A stretch of DNA of 64,000 bases. Origin: Manganibacter manganicus (lineage in GTDB: Bacteria > Pseudomonadota > Alphaproteobacteria > Rhizobiales > Rhizobiaceae). Below are positions 40,458 to 49,866 of this stretch, piece after piece. Position 1 is the first letter of the stretch, and each line of letters starts with the position of its first letter. Position numbers and translations under genes: made by a program. The notes below the pieces were generated by a model. The model was given only the letters and a program-made list of their open reading frames with translations, had not been told where the DNA came from and ran no database searches. Location: positions 1 through 64,000 of the forward strand of contig NZ_MDET01000019.1 in NCBI RefSeq assembly GCF_002075885.1, read 5' to 3'.

Positions 40458-40880
40458 ATGTCCGTCAATGTTCTGTATAGTACCAAGGCCACATCCACCG
40501 GCGGCCGAGATGGCAAATCTCGGATCGAGGGTGGACGGGAGATCGAGCTTTCGACACCCAGGGAATTGGGCGGCAATGGTGGAGAAGGCGCAAACCCCGA
40601 ACAGCTTTTTGCTGCCGGCTATTCAGCCTGCTTCCTCGGCGCGCTCAAGGCAGTTGCCCCCGGAATGAAGCTCCGGGTTCCACAAGACACCGAGGTCACC
40701 GCGACGGTCGGCATCGGGCCGCGCAGCGAAGGAGGCTTCGGTATCACCGCCGCGCTGGCGATTAGCCTGCCAGGCCTTGCTCGTGGCGATGCCGAAAAAC
40801 TGGTCGAGGCAGCGCATCAGACATGCCCGTACTCCAACGCCACACGTAACAACGTCGATGTCGAACTGACAATCATCTGA
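40458..40880 (+). CDS. ohr: Organic hydroperoxide resistance protein Ohr
   Basis: Thiol peroxidase of the OsmC/Ohr family, 140 residues, reducing organic hydroperoxides. VLYSTKATSTGGRDG at the start, NPEQLFAAGYSACFLGAL (peroxidatic Cys58) and HQTCPYSNATRNNVDV (resolving Cys123) are the family marks. An AGGAG ribosome site at 40447-40451 precedes ATG 40458. It is divergent from ohrR with the shared operator. It detoxifies lipid and other organic peroxides in the cytoplasm. Confidence 0.95.
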   Translation: MSVNVLYSTKATSTGGRDGKSRIEGGREIELSTPRELGGNGGEGANPEQLFAAGYSACFLGALKAVAPGMKLRVPQDTEVTATVGIGPRSEGGFGITAALAISLPGLARGDAEKLVEAAHQTCPYSNATRNNVDVELTII

Positions 40881-40903
40881 GTCTGTCCGACCGATGGAAC
40901 GTG

Positions 40904-40927
40904 CCCCGGAGGGCGTGCGCTCCGGGG
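40904..40927 (+). terminator. Hairpin after ohr, no U-run
   Basis: CCCCGGAG (40904-40911) pairs perfectly with CTCCGGGG (40920-40927) around an 8-base loop, 23 bp behind the ohr stop. No T-run follows, so it may stabilise the ohr mRNA or act as a Rho-assisted end. The next gene starts 19 bp later. Confidence 0.4.
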
Positions 40928-40946
40928 TGAACGGAAAGGAACGAAA

Positions 40947-41438
40947 ATGTTTGGAATTACACCCCTCGGCTGGCTGCATACGCTGGGCAGCCTGCCGGCC
41001 ATTCCCGCCGCCGGCTACATGCTTTTCCGCTATGGCCGGATCGTCCCGCGTTCCATCGCCGGCAGGGTATATTTCATCTGCATGGTGATTGGCGGGCTTA
41101 CGGTTTTTCTGGTGGCCAAGGCACCGGAAACGGCTGCGGTCGGGGCCGTCACCCTGCTGGTTCTTCTGGCCGGCTACACGGTCGGACGGATTCAGGTCCT
41201 GGGCCGCGTCCGCTGGTATCTGGAGACGTTTCTCCTGACCCTCACGGTTTTCCTGCTGATGGTGCCGACAGTCTCCGAAATATTGCGTCGCGTTCCCGAT
41301 GGCCACCCGATCGCGGCGGACCCAGGCTCTCCCATTCTGAAGGGCGCGCTCGCGAGTCTCGTGGCGATGTTGGTTCTCGGTCTTGCCGCGCAGTTTATCT
41401 ATCTTTTCAAGTTCAAGGTCAGCAAGAGAGCGCGATAA
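40947..41438 (+). CDS. Small multi-spanning membrane protein of unknown function
   Basis: Product of 163 residues with four or five hydrophobic segments: about 10-30, 42-62, 66-85, 92-112 and 130-155. Polar turns and a basic C-terminus (KFKVSKRAR) join them. No catalytic motif or known family name was recognised. GGAAAGGA precedes the ATG. It lies 66 bp after ohr on the same strand and may be co-expressed, but the hairpin between them leaves this open. Confidence 0.75.
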   Translation: MFGITPLGWLHTLGSLPAIPAAGYMLFRYGRIVPRSIAGRVYFICMVIGGLTVFLVAKAPETAAVGAVTLLVLLAGYTVGRIQVLGRVRWYLETFLLTLTVFLLMVPTVSEILRRVPDGHPIAADPGSPILKGALASLVAMLVLGLAAQFIYLFKFKVSKRAR

Positions 41439-41522
41439 AAAGACTGGCGTCGCAATACACGAAACCCGCCAGTTCCCTTCCTATCCAACCTCGGTCATTC
41501 CCGCTTATGGGGCCACGACCCG

Positions 41523-43640
41523 TTACCCCAGTAACTTGTCGATCAACCTCTCCGCGGCTTCCAGTATGACCGTGCCGGGCGGGAAGATTTCGGCTGCTCC
41601 CGCCTGCTTTACCGCCTCGTGATCCTGTGGCGGGATGACACCGCCGGCGACGATGAGGATGTCGTCGCGGCCGAGTTTCCTCAATGCGTCCTTCAGTTCG
41701 GGGATCAGGGTCAGATGGCCGGCGACGAGCGAGGACGCGCCGACGATGTGCACGTCGTTCTGGACCGCCAGCCTGGCGATCTCCTCCGGCGTCTGGAACA
41801 TGGCGCCGACCGTCACGTCGAAACCGAGATCGGCGAAGGCGGTGGCGACGACCTTCTGGCCGCGATCGTGCCCATCCTGGCCCATTTTCGCGATCAGAAT
41901 CCGTGGTTTGCCGCCGGCCGTCTTCTCGAAGGCGGCAAGCTTTTCCTCCAGCGAGCGGATGCCTGCGCTCTCGCCCAGTTCCTTGCGGTAGACGCCGGAA
42001 ATCGTCTGTACCGCGGCGGCGTGGCGGCCGAACACCTTTTCCAGCGCCAATGAGATTTCGCCGACGGTCGCCTTGGCGCGCGCCGCGCGAATGGCGAATT
42101 CCAGCAGGTTTTCGCCGTTTTGGGCCGCGCCGGTCAGCGCGTCGAGCGCACTCTCCACCGCGCCCACCTCGCGCGTGCCCTTGAGTTGCTGGAGCTTGGC
42201 CAATTGCCGCGCCCGCACCTCGGCATTGTCGATCTTGAGCACGTCCACCTCGATGTCGTGCTTCGGCTGGTAGGCGTTGACGCCGACCAGGATTTGCCCG
42301 CCGGAATCGATGCGCGCCTGCGTGCGCGCCGCAGCTTCTTCGATGCGCAGCTTGGGAATGCCCTTTTCGACCGCCGCCGCCATGCCGCCGAGCTTCTCCA
42401 CCTCCTCGATATGCGCCATGGCGCGTTCGGCAAGCTCATGCGTCAGGCGTTCGACATAGGCGGAGCCACCCCACGGGTCGATGATAGCGGTGGTGCCGCT
42501 TTCCTTTTGCAGCACGATCTGCGTGTTCCGGGCGATGCGCGCCGAATTGTCGGTGGGCAGCGCCAGCGCCTCGTCGAAGGAGTTGGTGTGCAGCGATTGC
42601 GTATGCCCCTGCGTGGCGGCAATGGCCTCGATCATGGTGCGCATGATGTTGTTGTAAGGGTCCTGCGCCGTCAGCGACCAGCCGGACGTCTGGCAATGCG
42701 TACGCAGCGAGCGCGAGCGCGGATCTTTCGGCGCAAAGTTCTTCTGCATCAGTTGCGACCAGATCAGCCGCGCCGCCCGCAGCTTGGCGATCTCCATGAA
42801 GGTGTTCATGCCGATGGCCCAGAAGAAGGAGAGCCGCGGCGCGAATTTGTCGATATCGAGCCCGGCGGCGACGCCGGCGCGGGCATATTCGATGCCGTCG
42901 GCAATGGTGTAGGCCAGTTCCAGGTCGGCCGTCGCGCCGGCTTCCTGCATGTGATAGCCGGAGATCGAGATCGAATTGAACTTCGGCATATGCCGCGAGG
43001 TGTAGGAGAAGATGTCCGACACGATCCGCATCGACGGTTTCGGCGGATAGATATAGGTGTTGCGGACCATGAACTCCTTGAGAATGTCGTTCTGGATGGT
43101 GCCGGCGAGGTCCTTCTGCGCCACGCCCTGTTCTTCCGCCGCGACGATATAGAGCGCCAGGATCGGCAGCACCGCGCCGTTCATGGTCATCGAAACGGTC
43201 ATCTCGTCGAGCGGGATGCCGTCGAACAACTGGCGCATGTCGAGAATGGAATCGATGGCGACGCCCGCCATGCCGACATCGCCGGCAACGCGCGGATGGT
43301 CCGAATCATAGCCGCGATGGGTGGCGAGATCGAAGGCGATGGACAGGCCTTTCTGGCCGGCGGCAAGGTTGCGCCGGTAAAAGGCGTTGGAATCCTCCGC
43401 CGTCGAGAAACCGGCATATTGGCGGATCGTCCACGGCTTTTGCACATACATGGTCGGGTAGGGGCCGCGAATATAGGGCGCGACGCCGGGATAGGTGTCA
43501 AGATTGGAAAGCCCCGCGAGATCGGAATCGCCATAAAGCCGTTTGATGGCGATGCCCTCGGGTGTCTGCCATGTGCCTTCCGCCCTGACCGGCAATGGCC
43601 TGGGCGACGACCACGCAATGTCGCTGAAATCGGGGATCAT
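41523..43640 (-). CDS. Methylmalonyl-CoA mutase, large (alpha) subunit
   Basis: Product of 705 residues, the B12-dependent catalytic subunit that interconverts (R)-methylmalonyl-CoA and succinyl-CoA. The barrel domain has [38 protein letters not shown] and [13 protein letters not shown]. The linker leads to a C-terminal cobalamin domain with DGHDRG (Asp589, His591, Gly594). [14 protein letters not shown] and [10 protein letters not shown] follow. The frame stays open far upstream into the small-subunit gene, but ATG 43640 is the family start and overlaps the small-subunit stop by 4 bp. It completes propionyl-CoA use; no mutase chaperone or epimerase gene is adjacent. Confidence 0.95.
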   Translation of the reverse strand: MIPDFSDIAWSSPRPLPVRAEGTWQTPEGIAIKRLYGDSDLAGLSNLDTYPGVAPYIRGPYPTMYVQKPWTIRQYAGFSTAEDSNAFYRRNLAAGQKGLSIAFDLATHRGYDSDHPRVAGDVGMAGVAIDSILDMRQLFDGIPLDEMTVSMTMNGAVLPILALYIVAAEEQGVAQKDLAGTIQNDILKEFMVRNTYIYPPKPSMRIVSDIFSYTSRHMPKFNSISISGYHMQEAGATADLELAYTIADGIEYARAGVAAGLDIDKFAPRLSFFWAIGMNTFMEIAKLRAARLIWSQLMQKNFAPKDPRSRSLRTHCQTSGWSLTAQDPYNNIMRTMIEAIAATQGHTQSLHTNSFDEALALPTDNSARIARNTQIVLQKESGTTAIIDPWGGSAYVERLTHELAERAMAHIEEVEKLGGMAAAVEKGIPKLRIEEAAARTQARIDSGGQILVGVNAYQPKHDIEVDVLKIDNAEVRARQLAKLQQLKGTREVGAVESALDALTGAAQNGENLLEFAIRAARAKATVGEISLALEKVFGRHAAAVQTISGVYRKELGESAGIRSLEEKLAAFEKTAGGKPRILIAKMGQDGHDRGQKVVATAFADLGFDVTVGAMFQTPEEIARLAVQNDVHIVGASSLVAGHLTLIPELKDALRKLGRDDILIVAGGVIPPQDHEAVKQAGAAEIFPPGTVILEAAERLIDKLLG

Positions 43641-45121
43641 TGCTGGAACTCCCTCGGCCGCGCCTCGCCCGAATCCGCCTCGAAAATCGCGCTGATGCGC
43701 GCCGGCGGCAACGCTTCGCAAAATACCGTGCCGTCGGTGGGGGCAGGGTGGCGCTCCGCCGGCAGCGTCTCGACCGCCCGTTCGGCCTTCAGCGGGTAGA
43801 GCGTGGTGCCGACAATCGCCTTCTCGCCGCTGCGGTAGGCGGCTTCGCGCTGGTGTCTGGCCTCGGTGATGCGGCGCTGGATGTGCCCGTAATGCAGGCT
43901 GGCGAGAACGCCGCCTTCGGCCTCGATCGCCTGGAATTCCGCCCATGCCTTTTCGCACAGGGCTTCCGTCAGCGCCTCGACGCCGCCTGCGCCGTGTGCG
44001 GGGTCGAGAACATGGCCGATATGGCTTTCCCTGGCCATGATGAGCTGGGTGTTGCGGGCGACGCGCCGGGCAAAGCCCGCCGGCAGACCGTGGGCGATGG
44101 TGTGCGGCAGCACGGAAATCGTGTCGGCGCCGCCGGTCGCGGCGGCGAAGCAGGCAATGGTGTTGCGCAATATGTTGGTTTCGCTGTCGGCCTTCGTCAT
44201 CATGCGGAAGGAGGTTTCTGCGTGGATATTGGCGGCGGCGGGCTCGATCGAGCAGCTTTCCTGCGCGCGCGCCCACAGCCGGCGCATGGCCCTGATCTTG
44301 GCTATGGAAAGGAACTGGTCCTGATCGACGCTGAGCGCGAAGCCGATATGCGGCGCGGCATAAATCAGCGCCTGCCGGGCTTCCTCGAACAGCCTGAGAT
44401 GCGCCACCGCCGAGGCCAGCATGATGCCCAGTTCCTGCGCCTCGGTGGCGCCGGCATTGTGGAATACGCGCCCGTCGGCCTCCAGCAGAACGCCGGGCAT
44501 TCCCATGGCGAAGAAATGCGCCAACGACTGCGGCATCGAGGCCTGCAAGGCTTCGATCGACATGCGCAACCGGCCGGAGGACGCGAAGGTCGCGGCCGGG
44601 TCGATGCCGAAGGAGATGCTGAGCTTGGCCGGGTCGGCCCGCCGCTGGGTGAGCAGCGCCACCAGCCAGTCGGCCATGGCGCGGCTGGACGGATGCACGT
44701 CGACGCGCAGATGCACCTGGTTCAGCGGCACGCCGGCCAAAACCTTTTCCAGCGTCGCAGCGCCATTCGGCAGGCCATAGCCGAAGCCGTTGGGCGCGCC
44801 GTCGAACACCAGCGCCAGGCCGGTCGCGCCCTGCGCGATGTCCTCGGCGGCCTGTGCCGCCGCCCGCTCCGGGTCTGGGTCGTCGATGCGCTGGCAGATC
44901 GCCCAGGATCGTGCCGTATCGGCGCGGATATTGGCCTGGGCGCCCTGCGCGCGCGGATAAAGCGGTTGGATGGCGATGCCGTCGTCGGTATGCGAAGTCA
45001 ATGTGTCGGCCGGAGCGCCGGACAGCGCCTTTTCCACCAAAGCGAGCCAGCGCGCCCGCCCGCTATCCGGGCTTTGCCCCTCGACCCGTTCCTCGTCGTC
45101 GCTCAAGGCTTCCGCGCCCAT
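43637..45121 (-). CDS. Methylmalonyl-CoA mutase, small (beta) subunit
   Basis: Product of 494 residues, homologous to the barrel domain of the large subunit but without the cobalamin-binding motif DxHxxG, as in bacterial heterodimeric mutases. Segments include [75 protein letters not shown] and [31 protein letters not shown]. It is translationally coupled to the large subunit gene (ATGA). Long open frames on the other strand over this pair are composition shadows. Confidence 0.92.
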   Translation of the reverse strand: MGAEALSDDEERVEGQSPDSGRARWLALVEKALSGAPADTLTSHTDDGIAIQPLYPRAQGAQANIRADTARSWAICQRIDDPDPERAAAQAAEDIAQGATGLALVFDGAPNGFGYGLPNGAATLEKVLAGVPLNQVHLRVDVHPSSRAMADWLVALLTQRRADPAKLSISFGIDPAATFASSGRLRMSIEALQASMPQSLAHFFAMGMPGVLLEADGRVFHNAGATEAQELGIMLASAVAHLRLFEEARQALIYAAPHIGFALSVDQDQFLSIAKIRAMRRLWARAQESCSIEPAAANIHAETSFRMMTKADSETNILRNTIACFAAATGGADTISVLPHTIAHGLPAGFARRVARNTQLIMARESHIGHVLDPAHGAGGVEALTEALCEKAWAEFQAIEAEGGVLASLHYGHIQRRITEARHQREAAYRSGEKAIVGTTLYPLKAERAVETLPAERHPAPTDGTVFCEALPPARISAIFEADSGEARPREFQQ

Positions 45122-45287
45122 TCGCCATCCTCGTCTGCCAGCCGCAGTTTGTCGGGCTCACTCTAGGGTTCCCGGTGCCGTACCGCAATGCAACAGATGG
45201 CGGATGCGGCACCCGCCGCTTTGATTTTCCCGTCATGCCTCTATAGATTTGATCCACCTGTAGAATATGGAGAGGCGTGAACCGCAG

Positions 45288-46793
45288 ATGGCCAGTAACG
45301 ACAGCATCTTTCTCGGCGCCAGCCGCAAACCGGATGACAGCTACCAGCGCCCCGAGCATCTTCTGCTGCGCTACGGCAACCGGCACGGGCTGGTGACGGG
45401 CGCTACCGGCACCGGCAAGACGGTCTCGTTGCAGATCATGGCCGAGGCGTTTTCCAACGCCGGCGTGCCGGTGTTCTGCGCCGACATCAAGGGCGACCTC
45501 TCGGGTATCGCCATGCCCGGCACGGCCGATGAGCCGCTGGTCAAGCGCGCCGCGCAGATCAAGCTCGATCCCTATACGTTCGAGCAGTTTCCGGTCGTCT
45601 TCTGGGACCTGTTCGGCGAACAGGGGCACCCGATCCGCGCCACGATTTCCGAAATGGGGCCGCTGCTTCTATCGCGGCTGATGGACCTGACCGAAGCGCA
45701 GGAGGGCGTGATGAACATCGCCTTCCGCATCGCCGACGAGGAAGGCCTGCTGTTGCTCGACATGAAGGATCTGCAGGCGCTGCTGGCCAGCCTGGCCGAA
45801 CGCTCGACAGAGGTTTCGGCGCGCTACGGCAATGTCAGCAAGCAGTCGGTGGGGGCGATCCAACGCTCGTTGCTGATCCTGGAGCAGCAGGGCGGGGCGC
45901 ATTTCTTCGGCGAGCCGGCGCTGCGCATTGCCGACCTGATGCGCACCGGCCGCGACGGGCGAGGCATCATCAACGTGCTGGCGGCCGACAAACTGATGGC
46001 GAGCCCGCGCCTTTACGCGACGTTCCTTCTGTGGCTGATGTCGGAGCTGTTCGAGGAATTGCCCGAGATCGGCGATCCCGACAAACCGAAACTGGTGTTC
46101 TTCTTCGACGAGGCCCATCTCCTGTTCGACGACGCGCCCAAGGCGTTGATCGAGCGCATCGAGCGCACCGTGCGGTTGATCCGCTCCAAGGGCGTCGGCG
46201 TCTATTTCGTCACGCAAAACCCGATCGATGTGCCGGAGACGGTGCTGGCGCAGCTTGGCAACCGCGTCCAGCATGCGCTTCGCGCCTACACCCCGCGCGA
46301 GCAGCAGGCGGTCAAGACGGCGGCTGAGACCTTCCGCCCCAATCCCGATTTCGATTGCGCCAAGGCGATCACCCAGCTCGGCACCGGCGAGGCTCTGGTG
46401 TCGACGCTGGAGGCCAAGGGCGTGCCCTCTGTCGTGCAGCGCACGCTGATCCGCCCGCCCTCGTCGCGGCTTGGGCCGATCACGCCGCAGGAGCGGCAGA
46501 AGATCATGCAGGATAGCCCTGTCGCCGGGCAGTATGATCAGGCCGCGGATCGCGAATCCGCTTTCGAAATGCTGCAAAAGAAGGCCAAGGCCGCGGCTGA
46601 AGCGGCCGGTGAGGCCAAGCAGGCCAAGGAGGATGACGGTTCCGGCTGGACCATACCGGGCTTCGGCGGCGGTTCGTCCGGCCGGCAAAGTGTCGCCGAA
46701 GCGACGGTCAAATCGGTGATGCGTTCGGTCGGCACGGCGCTCGGCCGGGCCATCGTGCGCGGCATATTGGGCAGCTTTTCCAAAGGGCGCTAA
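45288..46793 (+). CDS. HerA-like ATPase, DUF853 family
   Basis: Product of 501 residues. It has Walker A GATGTGKT (38-45), FCADIKGDLSG and EMGPLLLSRLMDLTEAQEGV. Walker B is KLVFFFDEAHLLFDDAP, followed by VYFVTQNPIDVPETVLAQLGNRVQHALRAYTPREQ. This is the bacterial DUF853/YjgR branch of the HerA/FtsK ATPase superfamily, whose role is not established. Residues 420-465 are an Ala/Lys/Glu-rich linker. The last 35 residues carry a Gly-rich turn and an amphipathic tail. ATG 45288 is preferred; an ATG at 45267 is also in frame. It is divergent from the mutase genes. Confidence 0.88.
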   Translation: MASNDSIFLGASRKPDDSYQRPEHLLLRYGNRHGLVTGATGTGKTVSLQIMAEAFSNAGVPVFCADIKGDLSGIAMPGTADEPLVKRAAQIKLDPYTFEQFPVVFWDLFGEQGHPIRATISEMGPLLLSRLMDLTEAQEGVMNIAFRIADEEGLLLLDMKDLQALLASLAERSTEVSARYGNVSKQSVGAIQRSLLILEQQGGAHFFGEPALRIADLMRTGRDGRGIINVLAADKLMASPRLYATFLLWLMSELFEELPEIGDPDKPKLVFFFDEAHLLFDDAPKALIERIERTVRLIRSKGVGVYFVTQNPIDVPETVLAQLGNRVQHALRAYTPREQQAVKTAAETFRPNPDFDCAKAITQLGTGEALVSTLEAKGVPSVVQRTLIRPPSSRLGPITPQERQKIMQDSPVAGQYDQAADRESAFEMLQKKAKAAAEAAGEAKQAKEDDGSGWTIPGFGGGSSGRQSVAEATVKSVMRSVGTALGRAIVRGILGSFSKGR

Positions 46794-46794
46794 A

Positions 46795-46893
46795 GCCTGA
46801 TCCCGAAAAGTTGCAGACTTTTCGGATAAGATCATGCGTGGGGAAAGCCGCCTGATCCCGAAAAGTTGCAGACTTTTCGGATAAGATCATGCG
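46795..46893. repeat. Tandem pair of a 44-bp palindromic intergenic repeat
   Basis: Identical 44-bp copies at 46795-46838 and 46850-46893, 55 bp apart start to start. Each contains CCGAAAAGT...ACTTTTCGG as a 9-bp stem with a 5-base loop. Related but different elements with a CCGAAAA/TTTTCGG core occur at 50475 and 54324. Two direct copies behind the HerA-like gene suggest recent duplication of a mobile intergenic element. Confidence 0.85.
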
Positions 46894-46908
46894 ACAAAAA
46901 GAACTTGC

Positions 46909-46947
46909 GGCGCCCTTTGTCTTTCCAGTTGAAAACGTGGCGCTCTG
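46909..46947. repeat. Degenerate copy of the GAGCG...CGCTC intergenic palindrome
   Basis: GCGCCCTTTGT at the left and GTGGCGCTCT at the right match the ends of the intact copy at 50534-50577. The centre, GTTGAAAACG, is a decayed form of the central palindrome. It abuts the tandem repeats. Confidence 0.5.
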
Positions 46948-46950
46948 GTG

Positions 46951-46980
46951 GGCAGGGCGCTGTGTTCGCAGCGCCCTGCC
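46951..46980. terminator. Strong hairpin between convergent genes
   Basis: GGCAGGGCGCTG (46951-46962) and CAGCGCCCTGCC (46969-46980) form a perfect 12-bp stem with a 6-base loop. It sits 8 bp behind the L,D-transpeptidase stop codon and 157 bp behind the HerA-like gene. It has no T-run on either side. It probably ends or protects both mRNAs. Confidence 0.55.
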
Positions 46981-46988
46981 GGTCAGGA

Positions 46989-47777
46989 TCAGAACCAGCC
47001 GTAGTTCGACGGCGCGCCATTGTCGATCGGCATGCCTTGCTCGACAGGGCCGAGATTTTCCGCCATCGGCTGCCCGACGCCGGCGGTGACGATCACCGGC
47101 GTCTTGGCCGGCACGCGGCTGTAGAGATCGATGATGTCCTGGTTGATCAGGCGCACGCAGCCGGATGAGACGGATTTGCCGATCGACCACCATTCCGGCG
47201 AACCGTGCAGGCGGTAGAGCGTATCCTCGCCGTTCTGGAACAGATAGAGCGCGCGCGCGCCGAGCGGATTGTCGAGCCCCGGAGGCATGCCGCCATTAGC
47301 GGCGCTGTATTTCTGCAATTCCGGCTGCCGTGCGATCATCTCCGCCGGCGGCGTCCATTTCGGCCATTGGCGCTTGTATTGCACGATGGCGTCGCCCGAC
47401 CATGCGAAACCGGCGCGGCCAAGTCCGACGCCGTAGCGGATCGCCTGGCCATTCTCGCGCACCAGATAAAGATGGTGGCCATTGGTATCGACCACGATGG
47501 TTCCGGGCCGCGCGCCGGTCGGGTCGGGCACGATCTGGCGCAGGAACTGCTTGTCGATCTTGCGGAACGGCACGGCCGGAATGTCGTAGCCATTGTCGAG
47601 CACCGGGCCATACATCGTTTCGTAGCCGCCGAGTTCCGGCTCGACCGGTTCGATCTGCGGCGGCGGGCTGTTCACCGTGGTGCAGGCCGAAACCGCAGCG
47701 GAGGCAACGCCAAGAGCTGCCGTGTTGAGGAAAGCGCGCCGGCTGAGCACGGGTGAGGACAGGGGAGATTTCAACAT
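46989..47777 (-). CDS. L,D-transpeptidase, Tat-exported lipoprotein-like
   Basis: Product of 262 residues. The N-terminus has a twin-arginine motif SRRAFLNTAALGVAS and a lipobox-like VSAC, so export by Tat and possible lipidation are predicted. The YkuD catalytic domain includes IVVDTNGHHLYLVRENGQAIRYGVGLGRAGFAWSG and GNPLGARALYLF-like residues (DNPLGARALYLF). The active-site block is LHGSPEWWSIGKSVSSGCVRL with Cys207. It cross-links peptidoglycan 3-3 or anchors proteins to it in the periplasm. Start ATG 47777 lies directly before the signal. The frame extends upstream through the repeat element, which is not coding. Confidence 0.9.
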   Translation of the reverse strand: MLKSPLSSPVLSRRAFLNTAALGVASAAVSACTTVNSPPPQIEPVEPELGGYETMYGPVLDNGYDIPAVPFRKIDKQFLRQIVPDPTGARPGTIVVDTNGHHLYLVRENGQAIRYGVGLGRAGFAWSGDAIVQYKRQWPKWTPPAEMIARQPELQKYSAANGGMPPGLDNPLGARALYLFQNGEDTLYRLHGSPEWWSIGKSVSSGCVRLINQDIIDLYSRVPAKTPVIVTAGVGQPMAENLGPVEQGMPIDNGAPSNYGWF

Positions 47778-47790
47778 GATGGCCTTTTCC

Positions 47791-47855
47791 AGAGCATTTC
47801 CAGCAAAACTGCGATGCGGTTTTGCGTTCCCAAATGCGTAAAAACAAATAGATGG
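47791..47855. repeat. GAGCATTTCC-type intergenic palindrome
   Basis: The element starts AGAGCATTTCCAGCAAAAC, has the stem GCAAAAC/GTTTTGC (47803-47809 with 47819-47825) and continues AAATGCGTAAAAACAAATAGATGGAGC. This layout is familiar from many copies in Brucella and related Hyphomicrobiales (from memory). It lies in the leader of the L,D-transpeptidase gene, 14 bp upstream of its start. The rest of the gap to 48050 shows nothing recognisable. Confidence 0.7.
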
Positions 47856-48050
47856 AGCAGTTCTGACGATTCTGTTTTCAGTAGTCCCGCTCCGGTCGTC
47901 GGTATCGGTAGAAGAAGTGAACGCGCGAACCGCGCATGAGTTTCCCCGATAGGATGCAGCGATAGGCGGCGCCAATTCTGGCCTTAAGGTGGACAAACGG
48001 AGGCATGGCTGCGAAAGCGCCACACCTGTTGCGATTTGGTAACAGTCGGC

Positions 48051-48716
48051 TCAGCCGGCGCTCACCAGGCCTTCGAGCGATGGCAGGATGAGATTGGGGG
48101 CAAGATCGCCATACTCTTCCGGCTGGCCGCTGCGGTTGATCCACACCGTCTGGAAGCCCGCCTTTGCAGCTCCCGCCACGTCCCAGCGGTTGGACGACTG
48201 GAAGGAGATCGCCTTGGGATAGAGCCGCCAGGCGTTGGTGACGATTTCATAGACGGCCGGATCGGTCTTGAAACGGCCCACCGCATCGACCGAAAACACA
48301 TCGTCGATGATGTGGTCCAGTGCGGCGGATTTGACAGCCGATTCAAGCATTTGCGGCGTGCCGTTGGATAGGATGGCAAGCTTTGCGCCGCCCGATTTCA
48401 GCGCCTTGAGAACGCCCGGCACTTCCGGATAGCAGTCGAGATGCCGATAGGCTTCGAGCAGTTGCGGACGCAGCGCCGGATCGGCTGAGGGGACCTTGGC
48501 GAAGGCGAAATCGAGCGCCTGCTCGGTCAGTTGCCAGAAGTCGGCATAGGCGCCCATCAGCGTGCGCACCCAGGAATATTCAAGCTGCTTTGCCCGCCAG
48601 ATTTCCGAAAGCAAAGGCCCGTCCGGACCGATGGCGCCGGCATGGCGGCGTACCGCCGCGTGCACGTCGAACAGGGTTCCGTAGGCATCGAAGACGAAGG
48701 CTGAAGCATTTTGCAT
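48051..48716 (-). CDS. Haloacid dehalogenase, type II (HAD superfamily)
   Basis: Product of 221 residues with the HAD nucleophile motif FVFDAYGTLFDV (Asp10). Then come motif II AILSNGTPQML, the motif III Lys in VGRFKTDPAVYEI, and SSNRWDVAGAAKAGFQTVWINRSG. The (S)-2-haloacid dehalogenase subfamily is indicated by DAYGTLFDV and FQSSNRWDVAGA. It would hydrolyse 2-haloalkanoates to hydroxyacids; natural substrates are unclear. ATG 48716 is used; a longer frame to 48854 has no family likeness. Confidence 0.88.
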   Translation of the reverse strand: MQNASAFVFDAYGTLFDVHAAVRRHAGAIGPDGPLLSEIWRAKQLEYSWVRTLMGAYADFWQLTEQALDFAFAKVPSADPALRPQLLEAYRHLDCYPEVPGVLKALKSGGAKLAILSNGTPQMLESAVKSAALDHIIDDVFSVDAVGRFKTDPAVYEIVTNAWRLYPKAISFQSSNRWDVAGAAKAGFQTVWINRSGQPEEYGDLAPNLILPSLEGLVSAG

Positions 48717-48867
48717 GACGCATTTGTGATGCCCGCGTGAGGCGAACGCAAGCCCCGATCGCCATTCGGCCGTTTGGTCGAGGGCTGTCGTGCGGGCTGG
48801 CCTCAACAAATCCGCGCCGATGACGATTGACGCCGCGCCGCAAAGATTTTCCAATAGGGCGATTCAG

Positions 48868-49764
48868 ATGGAAGCTGCGATGACCTTGGCAAAAGCCGCC
48901 CTTTCGACGACATGGACCTTTGTGGATGGCGATTGGCATGAGGGCAATGTCGCGGTCGTCGGGCCGCGCAGCCATGTCATGTGGCTGGGATCGAGCGTGT
49001 TTGACGGCGCGCGCTGGTTCGAGGGCGTCGCGCCCGACCTCGACCTGCACGCCGCGCGCGTCAACCAATCGGCGATCGCGCTTGGCCTGAAACCGACGGC
49101 GAGCCCCGAGGAGATTGTCGGGCTGACGCTTGACGGGCTGAAGAAATTCGATGGCCAGACGCCGGTCTATATCCGGCCGATGTATTGGGCCGAGCATGGC
49201 GGCTATATGGGCGTTCCGGCCGATCCCGCCTCGACCCGCTTTTGCCTGTGCCTCTACGAATCGCCGATGGACCCGCCATCGGGCTTTTCCGTCAGTGTCT
49301 CGCCGTTCCGCCGCCCGACGCTGGAAACCATGCCGACCAACGCCAAGGCCGGCTGTCTCTATCCCAACAATGCCCGCGCCATCATGGAAGCCAGGCTGCG
49401 CGGCTTCGACAATGCGCTGGTTCTGGACATGCTGGGCAATGTCGCGGAGACGGGCGCGTCCAACGTCTTCATCGTCAAGGACGGCCATGTCTTTACGCCG
49501 GCGGCCAACGGCACCTTCCTGTCGGGCATCACGCGCGCCCGTACCATAGCGTTGCTCGACGACTACGGTTTCCGCACCACCGAAAAGGCGCTGACGGTGC
49601 GCGACTTCCTCGAAGCCGACGAGATTTTCTCCACCGGCAACCATTCCAAGATCGTGCCGGTCACCCGCATCGAAGAGCGCGAATTGCAGGCCGGGCCGGT
49701 GGCCCGCAAGGCGCGCGAGCTTTATTGGGAGTGGGCGCATTCGACGCCTGTCGCCCGAGCCTGA
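48868..49764 (+). CDS. Branched-chain amino acid aminotransferase, class IV
   Basis: Product of 298 residues, PLP fold type IV. WTFVDGDWHEGNVAVVGPRSHVMWLGSSVFDGARWFEG begins the small domain. TNAKAGCLYPNNARAIMEA contains the PLP lysine. EADEIFSTGNHSKIVPVTRIE closes the active site. It moves amino groups between Leu, Ile or Val and 2-oxoglutarate. D-amino acid transaminases share the fold, but the FDGARWFEG start is that of the rhizobial branched-chain type. An alternative ATG at 48880 has GGAAG in front and is equally possible. It is divergent from the dehalogenase gene. Confidence 0.85.
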   Translation: MEAAMTLAKAALSTTWTFVDGDWHEGNVAVVGPRSHVMWLGSSVFDGARWFEGVAPDLDLHAARVNQSAIALGLKPTASPEEIVGLTLDGLKKFDGQTPVYIRPMYWAEHGGYMGVPADPASTRFCLCLYESPMDPPSGFSVSVSPFRRPTLETMPTNAKAGCLYPNNARAIMEARLRGFDNALVLDMLGNVAETGASNVFIVKDGHVFTPAANGTFLSGITRARTIALLDDYGFRTTEKALTVRDFLEADEIFSTGNHSKIVPVTRIEERELQAGPVARKARELYWEWAHSTPVARA

Positions 49765-49866
49765 AAAAGAGCAAAAGGTTTCCGCGTTCCATGGTTGCTC
49801 AAGCCGGAACGGGACCTATGTTAGAACAGTACTGATGCCGAATTTTTCCATGAGGGAGTAATATCC

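Noticed and set aside
43641-44276. 917-residue version of the mutase large subunit
   Set aside because: The extra N-terminus is an out-of-frame read of the small-subunit gene; the family start is ATG 43640.
43640-45166. Long plus-strand frame across the methylmalonyl-CoA mutase genes
   Set aside because: It lies fully antisense to a well-supported gene and its translation is Arg/Gly/His-rich, as expected for a shadow in G+C-rich DNA.
46795-46893. CRISPR array
   Set aside because: Only two repeats, each a perfect palindrome with an 11-bp spacer; no cas genes in the window.
48717-48854. N-terminal extension of the haloacid dehalogenase
   Set aside because: Not family-like, and it would overlap the start region of the divergent aminotransferase gene.
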